Shown here in pieces: positions 40,553 to 48,650 of a stretch of DNA of 64,000 nucleotides. Position 1 is the stretch's first letter; each line of letters begins with the position of its first letter. The position numbers and the translations under genes are program-made. Source of the DNA: Vulcanimicrobiota bacterium (lineage in GTDB: Bacteria > Vulcanimicrobiota > Xenobia > Xenobiales > JADMJV01); contig JAHBVR010000018.1 in NCBI GenBank assembly GCA_019637395.1, positions 62,001-126,000 on the forward strand, read 5' to 3'. The notes beneath the pieces were generated by a model, which was not told the origin of the DNA, ran no database searches, and saw only the letters and a program-made list of their open reading frames with translations.

Positions 40553-41560
40553 TTGCGCGTAACTCTCGTTCTCACCCACGATTGCAACCTGGCCTGTGAT
40601 TATTGCTACACCGGGGAAAAGTTCGCCAAATCAATGCCCCAGAAGGTCGCCTGGGAAGCCCTGCGTCTGGCTTTTCGCCAGTCGCGCACTCAGAGCGATC
40701 GCCTTTGCGTCGCTTACTTCGGCGGCGAACCGCTGTTGGAGTTTGCGGCCATGGCTCGTTACACCCGCAAAGCCTACCAATGGGCACGGCGTCACCAGCA
40801 GCCCATCGAATTTCAGGTGACCACCAACGCCACCATCATGAGCCAAAAAATCCTCGACTTCTTCCACCGCTACCCCTTCCGAGTGGCCTTTTCGGTGGAT
40901 GGCCTGGATGCCGATCACGACCGCCACCGGCCGTTCGTGTCGGGACGTGCTTCCTCACCGGTGGTGTGGAAGAACCTGGAGCTGGCCTCCCGCCGACTGC
41001 AAGCCAGTATCCATATCGTGGTCAATCCGGACACTTTGACCGGCCTGGTGCCGACCGTGCGGCGCCTGCACGAATTGGGTTACCGCGACATCACCCTGCT
41101 GCCCAACATGGACACCCTTTGGGATAGCCAGAGCCGCGCCCTGGCTCGCGAAGTCTACCAGGCCCTGCATCAACTTCAGAAGGGCAGCCGGGAGCTGATG
41201 GTCAGCCCCATGTTCGACCTGGAGTTAGAGCAGCCGCGCTTGAAGGCTTGCGGATTCGGCAGCGACGACCTGGCCGTCTCTCCCAGCGGGGCCCTTTATC
41301 CCTGCGCCCGCCTGGTCGGAACCGATCAACGCGAGCCGCTCCATCTGGGTCACGTCAAAACCGGAGTGGACGAGGGCAAGGTCAAGAACCTCAAAGCCCG
41401 AGCCCGGGCCAAACAGAGTGGTTGCGGAGCGGAAGGCGGTTGCGCCTGCGCCACTTTCATGCCCGGCAACATCCTGCGCCAACTGGACAACACCCGATTT
41501 TTCCATCAATTGAACGGCTCACTCGGCGAGGTCAGCCAGCCGGTGGCCCTACACGTCTGA
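40553..41560 (+). CDS. Radical SAM enzyme with SPASM-like C-terminus (peptide maturase type)
   Basis: The 335-residue protein has the radical SAM cluster motif C11-x3-C15-x2-C18 in HDCNLACDYCYT, then GGEPLLEF and VTTNATIM, typical of anSME and peptide maturases. The C-terminal region has a SPASM-like Cys set (ACGFGSDDLAVSPSGALYPC around residue 232, then SGCGAEGGCACATF), although spacing of the last Cys is not canonical. Such enzymes modify small peptides or sulfatase-type targets. The start is TTG 40553 behind a perfect AGGAGG. A tiny Tat-signal gene follows after 14 bases, making it the likely substrate. No recognition element (RRE) domain is fused. Confidence 0.85.
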   Translation: MRVTLVLTHDCNLACDYCYTGEKFAKSMPQKVAWEALRLAFRQSRTQSDRLCVAYFGGEPLLEFAAMARYTRKAYQWARRHQQPIEFQVTTNATIMSQKILDFFHRYPFRVAFSVDGLDADHDRHRPFVSGRASSPVVWKNLELASRRLQASIHIVVNPDTLTGLVPTVRRLHELGYRDITLLPNMDTLWDSQSRALAREVYQALHQLQKGSRELMVSPMFDLELEQPRLKACGFGSDDLAVSPSGALYPCARLVGTDQREPLHLGHVKTGVDEGKVKNLKARARAKQSGCGAEGGCACATFMPGNILRQLDNTRFFHQLNGSLGEVSQPVALHV

Positions 41561-41574
41561 GTGGAGGAAACCCT

Positions 41575-41823
41575 ATGAGCTATACGAGGCGACGTTTCTT
41601 AACCGACCTGCTGTTTGCCGGTGGCGCTATTGCCGCGGCCGCCGGCCTGGCCGCCACGGCCGAGCCCGAGCCGGCCAAACCCAGCCCCAGCCCTTCCGCG
41701 ACCGCCTCCACCTGCCCGCAAGAGGTTCCCATGCCCGGGCAAATGCTCGCCAATCCCAGCCCCAGTCCGAAGATTTTACCTATGCCAGGAGGGCTTACCG
41801 TGCCTCCCAACTACCGCCACTAA
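41575..41823 (+). CDS. Tat-signal Pro-rich small peptide, candidate radical SAM substrate
   Basis: ATG 41575 with GGAGG upstream gives an 82-residue peptide. It begins with a twin-arginine signal (YTRRRFLTDLLFAGGAIAAAAGLAATA). The remaining 52 residues are Pro/Ser-rich with a near-repeat: KPSPSPSATASTCPQEVPMPGQ and NPSPSPKILPMPGG, each ending in PMPG. One Cys lies in the first unit. It lies 14 bases after the radical SAM gene and overlaps the convergent oxidoreductase gene by 4 bases. I infer that it is modified in the cytoplasm while folded with its cofactor and then exported by Tat. The family is not recognised. Confidence 0.7.
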   Translation: MSYTRRRFLTDLLFAGGAIAAAAGLAATAEPEPAKPSPSPSATASTCPQEVPMPGQMLANPSPSPKILPMPGGLTVPPNYRH

Positions 41824-42818
41824 CCCATTTTCAGGGCGGGTAGGACCTCGCGGGCGTATTCGTCGATGAAAGTGGCCTGGTCGCGCCCGCAGTTGTGCAC
41901 GTAGACGGCGTCAAATCCAAGATCATAGAAGTGCTGGATGAATTTGGCGTGTTCGCTCAGGTCGTTGTGGATGAAGACGCGCCCCTTGAAGTGTTCCGGA
42001 CGCACCATCCTGGCCACGGCTTCGAAGACATCGGGATAGCGGAAGTCCGCCTTGGCGAAATTCATACCGCCGTTGGGCCACTCCTTGACGGCATTCTCCT
42101 CGGCCTTCTCCATGGTCTTGTCCCAGGAAACGTGCAACTGGATGTAGCGGGGCATCTTATCGGGATCCTTGCCCGCTCCCCGAGCGCCCTCTTCGAATTT
42201 CCCCGAGAGCATCTTGAGCTTCTCGTCGGCGGCGCCCACGGTGATGAAGCCATCAGCCAACTTACCTGTATTCTTACTCATGACCGGTCCGGAACTGGCG
42301 ATCAGAATCGGTGGCGGGGCCTCGGGCATGGTCCACAGCCGGCAGGTCTCCATTTTGAAGTGCTTGCCTTCGTGACGCACGTCCTTGCCGGTGAACAGCT
42401 TGCGGATGATCTCCAGGCCCTCCAGCAGGCGCTCCACCCGTTCGTGGGCTTCCGGCCAGTAGCCGCCCAAAATATGCTCGTTCAAGGCTTCGCCGGCACC
42501 CAGGCCCAACCAGAAGCGACCGGGATACATGGCTTCCACGGTGGCCGCCATGTGAGCCACCACCGCCGGATGAAAACGATAACCGGGTGGGGTAACGGCA
42601 GTGCCTACGGGCAACCCGCAACGTTGCCCGTAGGCCCCCAGCCAGGTCCAAACAAAGGCGCTATGGCCCTGGCTGGGCACCCACGGGGCGAAGTGGTCGG
42701 AGGCCATAACTCCCCCAAAGCCGCGCTTCTCGGCTTGAGCACACCAGTCCAGCATATCGTTGGGATGAAACTGCTCGAACATGGCGCAAAAGCCCAGATG
42801 TTTCCGCTTGAAATCCAT
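41820..42818 (-). CDS. F420-dependent LLM-class oxidoreductase (Fgd-like)
   Basis: The 332-residue protein has the luciferase-like (beta-alpha)8 barrel of the TIGR03557/Fgd group: KHLGFCAMFEQFHPNDMLDWCAQAEKRGFGGVMASDHFAPW, GLPVGTAVTPPGYRFHPAVVAHMAATVEAMYPGRFWLGLGAGEALNEHILGGYWPE, and YVHNCGRDQATFIDEYAREVLPAL. Members bind F420 and reduce or oxidise diverse substrates; F420-dependent glucose-6-phosphate dehydrogenase is one. AGGAG precedes ATG 42818 by 10 bases. No F420 biosynthesis gene is in the window. Whether it links to the convergent radical SAM pair is unknown. Confidence 0.92.
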   Translation of the reverse strand: MDFKRKHLGFCAMFEQFHPNDMLDWCAQAEKRGFGGVMASDHFAPWVPSQGHSAFVWTWLGAYGQRCGLPVGTAVTPPGYRFHPAVVAHMAATVEAMYPGRFWLGLGAGEALNEHILGGYWPEAHERVERLLEGLEIIRKLFTGKDVRHEGKHFKMETCRLWTMPEAPPPILIASSGPVMSKNTGKLADGFITVGAADEKLKMLSGKFEEGARGAGKDPDKMPRYIQLHVSWDKTMEKAEENAVKEWPNGGMNFAKADFRYPDVFEAVARMVRPEHFKGRVFIHNDLSEHAKFIQHFYDLGFDAVYVHNCGRDQATFIDEYAREVLPALKMG

Positions 42819-42842
42819 TGGTATAAGCTCCTTTGTTTGGCT

Positions 42843-45800
42843 TCAAAGTTGCTGCAGCAGGTTGCGCAGCCCTTTGTCTTCGGGGTAGAAAACCAGATAA
42901 TCCTGGATGACCTTCCGAGTGGCCGGGCGGTCTCCTCGCCGCGCCAAAATCTCGGCGCTACGCAGCCAGGCTTCCTGTATAAAAGGGCACTCGCGGCAGA
43001 CGCGCTGCAGGCTTCTCAAGGCATCCTCGTCGCGCCCTTGATGCATGGCCATCAATCCCTGCACCAGAAAAGCTCTCACATCGTAGGGATTTTCTTGAAG
43101 GGCGCGAGCCACCATGAGCTCGGCTTCACTCCAGTGTTTCAGCTTGACCAGACAATAGGCCTGAGCCGAGGAGAAGTCACAGAAGGGTCGGAGTTCATAA
43201 GCTCTGGCATAATCCTGGTTGGCCCCCTGCCAATCTTGCTGCTCCAGTCGGATGGAAGCGCGCAGGTTGAGCCAGTAGCCGCGTTCGGCGGCATCCGCGA
43301 GCGACTCCGGCTTCTCGGGCACGCACTCCAGGGCTTCTCTCATCTGGCCGTGTTTGCGATAATGCTGAGCCAGCCAGATCCGCCCCTCGGTCCAGTTTCC
43401 GAAGCGCTCCAACCACTGCCGGCATTCACCGGCGGCCGGAACGTTGGTCCGGCAAATGCGCGCCAGTTCCGCCCAGCCCGGAGGGGCGGGATTGAGCGTC
43501 AGCGGATCCGCGAAGGCAGTGAAGGCCAGTGAGCCCAAAGCGGCCTCCAGTCTCATCTCGGGCGTGTTCGGAAGGCCGGCCGGGAGCTGGTGATACCGTT
43601 GCCGGGCGGCCGCCACCCAGGCCACGTTGGCGCTGAAAGATTCCAAATTATAAAGCGAGAGGGGGGCGGAGTACTCCAGACACGGGTTGTCGTCGGTATT
43701 CAAAGGCACCTTGGGTTCGTTCTGAATGGCGAACTTCAAGGGACAGGCGTAATTGCCAATCAATTGCTCCGGCCGCTTCAGGCCCAGATCGATCAGCTCA
43801 TGGCGCAGATAAGAACTGGCCTCATAGTAGCGCCGAATCCCGTCCAGCTTGATCTCCGTGGCCCCGCCCACCAGAGCCAGATCCCCTCCCAGCGCCCAAA
43901 GTTGAGCCTCGGGAAAGACGGAGCCGAAAGTTTGCACCACCGTCTGCAGATCTTTGGGAGAGAGAGCATAGAGATTGACCCACTGCATGAAGACGCCGCC
44001 CGGACTCAACTTGGAGCGGGCGCTTTGATAAAAGTCCTGAGTGTAAAGGTTGCCGATGCCGGCGACCCAGGGATTGGACGGGACGCTGACAATGCAGTCG
44101 AACTTTCCAGAATCTCCCATCACCATGGTGCGCCCGTCCGCATAGCGCAGCTTCATGCGCGGATCTTGAGCCACGTGGTCGTTATAGGGTGCAAAGTAGC
44201 GCTCGGCTTCGATGACGTAGGGTTCGAGTTCGGCGCATTCGGCACTTTCCACGCTGGGCGCGGCGGCCGCGGCCTTCAGCGTGAGACCGCTGCCTAACCC
44301 GATCACTCCGACCCGCTTGGGGTTTTGTACATAAAGCAGGGGTACGAGTCCCAGATAGGTCTGCGGAAGCCGGTCCGACAGGCCCAAGGAGGCTTCGGGC
44401 TTGCCGTTCACACGCATGGTGATGCCGCCGGGCTGCCAGATCAGCACCGAAACCGAGCCGGAGAGACCATCCCGCAAATAAGCGGGCTGGTGAGGAACAA
44501 CGGTATTGTCCGCCCCGCGCATGGTTACTCCGTGGGTGGCCAGGCCGGCGTAGATGAGGGATGGGTCCCAGGCGGGAGTGAAGCAGCACAGCGGGCCGAG
44601 CAGGCAAAACAGCATCCAGAGCCGGCTGCCGCCCCGAGCGGCATAAAGCGCCGCTACCAGGAAAAAGCCGGCGGCACTGAGTTGCAACGTCCGCTCCATG
44701 CCAATCTGGGGAATGAGCGCGAAACCTGTCAGCGAACTGCCCAGAATGCAGCCGAGAGTGTTGGCGCTGTAGATATTGCCCACGCTGCGGCCCAGACGAC
44801 CACAACTGCGGTGATACAGTTGCGTTACCAGGGGAAAGGTCACGCCCATCAGCAGGGTGGGAACGATCAGCACCAGAGCGCACAGGCACAGGTCGAGCAG
44901 CAGAACCTGCCAGTAGTGGTGCCGGACCAGGGGGAAAAAGTGAAGGAATAACAGAGGCAGGCGTCCTAGAGCGGGCACGGCCAGAGCGGAACTCAGCCCC
45001 ACCCCGGCCGTGATCAGGGCTAAATGGAAAAATTCCGGCCGCCGGCCGCTGGCCCAGCGATGGAATACGGCACTGCCGGCCGCGATGCCGGTCAGAAAAA
45101 CCACCAGAATCACCGAGAAAGCATAAACCGAGCTGCCCAGAGTCAGCGTCAGCGAGCGCGTCCAGGCCATCTGAGCCGCCATGGAAAGCGCTCCGCTCAA
45201 GGCGAAACCCACGGTTAAGATAAAGGCCCCGGAATCGCCCGCCGAGAGCGGGAGCTCTTCCCCTGGGCTGGATTTCTCCAGGTGCCCGCTGAGACCGCGG
45301 CTAACCCACAGAGAAACGGCCGCGATGGCCAGGTTGAGCAACCCGGCCAGAGCCACCGATAACTTCAACCCCAACACCGGTAGCAACCCGAAACCGGCCA
45401 GCGCCACTCCCACCACGGCGCCGAAAGTATTGGTCGAATAGAGCCGGCTCAGGTTTTTGCCCACCCCCTGGGAATCGCTGTGATAGAGGCAGCTGACCAC
45501 CGGCAAAGTGGCGCCCATGGCCGTGGTGGGAGGAACCAGCACCAACAAACTGGCAGCGAAAGCCACTAGATAAAGGGTCGTCCCCTGAACGCCCCGCGCC
45601 GACATCGAAAGATAAAAAGATTCCACCAGGCCAAGCAGCGGCAGGCTCAGGAAAGCCCAGACGCCGACCAGGCCCTCGAGGCGGCCATAGGTGGCCAGGA
45701 ACCATCTGGCTTGCTGCCCCCGCGCCAACTGGCGGTCGGCCCAGCGGCCCCCCAGCACGCTTCCCAGCGCCAAACCGCCCATATAGGCCGTCACCACCGT

Positions 45801-45950
45801 GGAAACGGCCAGAATGCTGTGCCCGAAAACCAGGTTCAACCGGCGAGTCCAGAGGATCTCGTAGATCAATCCGGTCAGGCCGGAAAAAAAGAAGAGAGTC
45901 CCTCCCCAAAGCCGCAAACGACTTAGCGATGATTCTATGGCTTCGGTCAC
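42843..45950 (-). CDS. Membrane spermidine-synthase-like protein with TPR tail
   Basis: I chose GTG 45950, giving 1035 residues; the frame extends to 46118. The first half is a multi-span membrane region, with two units of MFS-like helices (GLIYEILWTRRLNLVFGHS, GSVLGGRWADR, then MAAQMAWTRSLTLTLGSSVYAFS). About residues 560-760 are a spermidine-synthase Rossmann domain (KRVGVIGLGSGLTLKAAAAAPSVESAECAELEPYVIEAERYF, FDCIVSVPSNPWVAGIGNLYTQDFYQSARSKLSPGGVFMQW). The end is TPR-like helices. Such fused proteins occur in many phyla with unknown substrate. It diverges from a secreted-protein gene. Confidence 0.9.
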   Translation of the reverse strand: MTEAIESSLSRLRLWGGTLFFFSGLTGLIYEILWTRRLNLVFGHSILAVSTVVTAYMGGLALGSVLGGRWADRQLARGQQARWFLATYGRLEGLVGVWAFLSLPLLGLVESFYLSMSARGVQGTTLYLVAFAASLLVLVPPTTAMGATLPVVSCLYHSDSQGVGKNLSRLYSTNTFGAVVGVALAGFGLLPVLGLKLSVALAGLLNLAIAAVSLWVSRGLSGHLEKSSPGEELPLSAGDSGAFILTVGFALSGALSMAAQMAWTRSLTLTLGSSVYAFSVILVVFLTGIAAGSAVFHRWASGRRPEFFHLALITAGVGLSSALAVPALGRLPLLFLHFFPLVRHHYWQVLLLDLCLCALVLIVPTLLMGVTFPLVTQLYHRSCGRLGRSVGNIYSANTLGCILGSSLTGFALIPQIGMERTLQLSAAGFFLVAALYAARGGSRLWMLFCLLGPLCCFTPAWDPSLIYAGLATHGVTMRGADNTVVPHQPAYLRDGLSGSVSVLIWQPGGITMRVNGKPEASLGLSDRLPQTYLGLVPLLYVQNPKRVGVIGLGSGLTLKAAAAAPSVESAECAELEPYVIEAERYFAPYNDHVAQDPRMKLRYADGRTMVMGDSGKFDCIVSVPSNPWVAGIGNLYTQDFYQSARSKLSPGGVFMQWVNLYALSPKDLQTVVQTFGSVFPEAQLWALGGDLALVGGATEIKLDGIRRYYEASSYLRHELIDLGLKRPEQLIGNYACPLKFAIQNEPKVPLNTDDNPCLEYSAPLSLYNLESFSANVAWVAAARQRYHQLPAGLPNTPEMRLEAALGSLAFTAFADPLTLNPAPPGWAELARICRTNVPAAGECRQWLERFGNWTEGRIWLAQHYRKHGQMREALECVPEKPESLADAAERGYWLNLRASIRLEQQDWQGANQDYARAYELRPFCDFSSAQAYCLVKLKHWSEAELMVARALQENPYDVRAFLVQGLMAMHQGRDEDALRSLQRVCRECPFIQEAWLRSAEILARRGDRPATRKVIQDYLVFYPEDKGLRNLLQQL

Positions 45951-46027
45951 CTGGGCTGCGTTTGCCAAGCAACCGGTTTTCCCCTGGGAGAAGAATGAGT
46001 CAGGGAAACCCCGGAGAAGGAGAGGAG

Positions 46028-46915
46028 ATGATGCGGAAAATCTTGCTGGTAGCGGCCTGCGCGGCCACTTTGCACCTCGCCCAGGCGGACGAACTCTCGG
46101 GCCCTGGCCGAAAAACACTGGTCAACGAACCCTGGGGCACCGTTTATTGTGAGGAGAGCTGCACCACTCGCTCGGATCAGTTCGGCAAGCGCCACTATGT
46201 GACCAGCGACAAGGGCAACATTTCTTTAAGCCAGACCGTCGACGGCTGGCTGGTCCAGGCGCCCAATCAAAACCTGCGCTTGCGCCGCCAGCTCAATCTC
46301 GACGGCGGCGAACGCCTCATGGTGACGTTTAACGCGGCCACTTATGTTTTCGAAACCAAAGCCAATGACTACAGTTGGATCTTCCCGGGTGACCGGGTCT
46401 TCTTTGGGCTGCGCGAGGGCGAACTGCGCAGCGCTCTGGGCAATGAGGGCGCCTACAAGATGCACAAGAAAGCCGGGGGCGTGGCTTACGAAATCGCCAG
46501 CGAAGCCGGCGAGAGCCAGGTCCTGCTCGGCCGCAAGAAATACACCAAATTTCCAGGCTCTCACTACGTGATCGTGCGCCAGCAAGGCGAAGACCTGGCG
46601 CGCCATCCCTACCTGGTCCACGGCGTGGTCTTTGACAATGGACCCATCGGAATGTTTATCAAAATGCCGCGCAATCCGGTGCTGGATGCGCTGGATTTCA
46701 GCTTCGTCAAATCGGTGGCCTCCAAGGTTCCTTATCCTGAGGCCAAGGTGGTGGAGACGCCCGTCAAGGAAAGGGACCCGTTGCAGGCAACCGAAGCTCC
46801 GGCCAACGAGGATCCTTTGGGTTTAAAGCGAAATGAAGGTCCCAAGAGGGATATGAAAAACCCCGCCCCACCTGACACGAAGGAAAACAATCAGTGGAAC
46901 GTCGTGCCAAAGTAG
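46028..46915 (+). CDS. Secreted hypothetical protein, operon partner of FliP
   Basis: ATG 46028, preceded by AGAGGAG, gives 295 residues with a signal peptide (MMRKILLVAACAATLHLAQA). The mature part has a mixed beta domain with two Cys (YCEESCTT) near the start, and a Pro/Lys/Asp-rich C-terminal tail (about 225-295) that looks disordered. It overlaps the FliP/SctR gene by 22 bases, so the two are co-transcribed. I recognise no family. The pairing suggests a periplasmic subunit or chaperone linked to the FliP homologue, by inference from position. Confidence 0.72.
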   Translation: MMRKILLVAACAATLHLAQADELSGPGRKTLVNEPWGTVYCEESCTTRSDQFGKRHYVTSDKGNISLSQTVDGWLVQAPNQNLRLRRQLNLDGGERLMVTFNAATYVFETKANDYSWIFPGDRVFFGLREGELRSALGNEGAYKMHKKAGGVAYEIASEAGESQVLLGRKKYTKFPGSHYVIVRQQGEDLARHPYLVHGVVFDNGPIGMFIKMPRNPVLDALDFSFVKSVASKVPYPEAKVVETPVKERDPLQATEAPANEDPLGLKRNEGPKRDMKNPAPPDTKENNQWNVVPK

Positions 46916-47688
46916 GTTCACACACATTCATACTTCTGGCTTTGCTTTCCCTCATCGCCGTTCCGGCGCACGCTCAAGACTTTTTTAACCTCAAGGACTT
47001 CGCTCTACCGGATATCCGCATCGAGCCGGTGAAAAACTCCTCGGTCCCGACCAACCTGCAGATCTCTTTCTTTATCATCAGCCTCTCGCTGATCCCCTAC
47101 ACCATCGTCTCCTGCACTTCTTTCATCCGCACCACCATCATGCTCTCCTACCTCAAGAGCGCCCTGGGTTCCACTCAGGCTTTGAGCAACCAACTGATGA
47201 TGGGCATCACCATGTTCATCACCTTTTTCATCATGTGGCCGGTGGGCCAGCGCATCCATCAGACCGCCGTTCAGCCCTACATTGCCGGTGCCCTGGATCA
47301 GCCGGCCTTCATCCAGGCTTTTGCCCAACCCATTCGCGATTACATGCTGGCCCAGACGCGCGATGAAGACATTTTCCTGTTCACCAGGTTGGGGCGGCTC
47401 CCCCGACCCAAAACCCATGCCGATATTCCGTTCCGCGTCATCATGCCGTCTTACATCATGTCGGAGATCAAAACCGGCTTCTTTATCGGCTTTCTGATCT
47501 ATCTGCCTTTCCTGGTGGTGGATATGGTAGTGGCCTCGGTCTTGATGTCCATGGGCATGTTCATGATCAGCCCGACCACCATCTCCTTACCGTTCAAGTT
47601 GGTGCTTTTCACCTCCCTGGACGGCTGGCACGTTCTGATCACGGGATTGGTGCGCAGTATCAACCACCCACCGTGGTGGCCGCACTAG
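46894..47688 (+). CDS. FliP/SctR type III export channel protein (isolated gene)
   Basis: The 264-residue protein has a signal peptide (TFILLALLSLIAVPAHAQ) and the FliP core: SLSLIPYTIVSCTSFIRTTIMLSYLKSALGSTQALSNQLMMGITMFITFFIMWP, PIRDYMLAQTRDEDIFLF, IPFRVIMPSYIMSEIKTGFFIGFLIYLPFLVVDMVVASVLMSMGMFMISPTTISLPFKLVLF, and DGWHVLITGLVRS. FliP forms the pentameric export gate with FliQ and FliR. No FliQ, FliR, FlhB or ATPase gene adjoins; the next gene is adenylate kinase. The start is GTG 46894. It may belong to an unusual injectisome or flagellar system split across the genome. Confidence 0.92.
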   Translation: MERRAKVGSHTFILLALLSLIAVPAHAQDFFNLKDFALPDIRIEPVKNSSVPTNLQISFFIISLSLIPYTIVSCTSFIRTTIMLSYLKSALGSTQALSNQLMMGITMFITFFIMWPVGQRIHQTAVQPYIAGALDQPAFIQAFAQPIRDYMLAQTRDEDIFLFTRLGRLPRPKTHADIPFRVIMPSYIMSEIKTGFFIGFLIYLPFLVVDMVVASVLMSMGMFMISPTTISLPFKLVLFTSLDGWHVLITGLVRSINHPPWWPH

Positions 47689-48464
47689 CCCCGGAGACTA
47701 CGCCCCAGGCTCCGGTATTTGCTGACCGCCAGGCGGCGACTGGTACGTAGCGGCGAAGATTTCGTCAGCGCCCCCTGGATCAGGCGCTCGACCAGATGTT
47801 CCACATGGTCAATCGGCAAGCTGGCGTCGACGCGTCGCAGCAGGCCGATGGAACGGAAGAATTCAATAACCGGCTCGGTCTGCTCATGGAAGACGCTCAG
47901 ACGGGTGCGGATGGTCACCTCGTTATCATCTTCACGGTGAACCAGGGCGGAACCGTCGGCGTCACACAACCCGTGCAAGGTGGGCGGATTGCTGTGCAGG
48001 TGATAAACACGACCGCAGGCCGGGCAACTGCGGCGCAGACTTAGCCGGCGCACGATTTCCTCGTCCTGCAAGTCGAGCTGAACGACCGTATGCAGGGGCT
48101 GTTTTTGAGCCGCCAGCATGGCCACCAGCGCCTCTCCCTGGGCCCGGCTGCGCGGAAAGCCATCGAGCAAAAATCCCCGGGAGACATCTGGCTGCTGCAG
48201 GCGCTGGGCCATCATATCCAAGATCAGGGCATCGGGAACCAGCTTGCCGGCGGCCATCAGAGCCCTGGCCTGGCTTCCCAGAGGACTCTGGCGCCTCACC
48301 TCTTCACGCAGCATATCACCGGTGGAGACATGAGCCAGCCCATAGCGTTCCTTGAGGGTGGCGGCCTGAGTGCCCTTGCCGGCTCCGGGCGGCCCGATCA
48401 GGACAATTCTTAGCGCCTGCTGGCGCGCCACGCCGGTCAGTCTTCTCAGATCGATTACGCTCAT
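47685..48464 (-). CDS. adk: Adenylate kinase
   Basis: From ATG 48464 the 259-residue protein has the P-loop GPPGAGKGTQ (24-33), AMP-binding STGDMLREEV and GFLLDGFPRS, and a LID domain with a zinc-site C-PAC-GRVYH ... LCDADGS (Cys and Asp). DGFPR, RLS and the LID are intact. It makes ADP from ATP and AMP. It is 30-40 residues longer than typical, with an extra basic C-terminus (SSPLRTSRRLAVSKYRSLGRSLRG). Usually this gene sits in the ribosomal spc operon; here it is isolated and overlaps the convergent FliP gene by 4 bases. Confidence 0.95.
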   Translation of the reverse strand: MSVIDLRRLTGVARQQALRIVLIGPPGAGKGTQAATLKERYGLAHVSTGDMLREEVRRQSPLGSQARALMAAGKLVPDALILDMMAQRLQQPDVSRGFLLDGFPRSRAQGEALVAMLAAQKQPLHTVVQLDLQDEEIVRRLSLRRSCPACGRVYHLHSNPPTLHGLCDADGSALVHREDDNEVTIRTRLSVFHEQTEPVIEFFRSIGLLRRVDASLPIDHVEHLVERLIQGALTKSSPLRTSRRLAVSKYRSLGRSLRG

Positions 48465-48650
48465 CGGTTCAGCCCCCTGAAAGGTGTCTCGGATGGCAGG
48501 GAGGCCTGGGGAGACGGCAGTCCCCCCAGAACCCTGGTTGTACCCCTGGACATAGATACTATCCAATGGCGGCCCAACAGGTATGAACGAATTGTTAATG
48601 GCTTTGTAAGCGTAGAGGGCCGAACCAACGGTCTTGCGAAACGAGGCGCC

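Noticed and set aside
41895-43532. Open frame of 545 codons on the plus strand
   Set aside because: It lies opposite the F420-type oxidoreductase and the spermidine-synthase-like gene, both well supported; its composition is typical of an antisense shadow.
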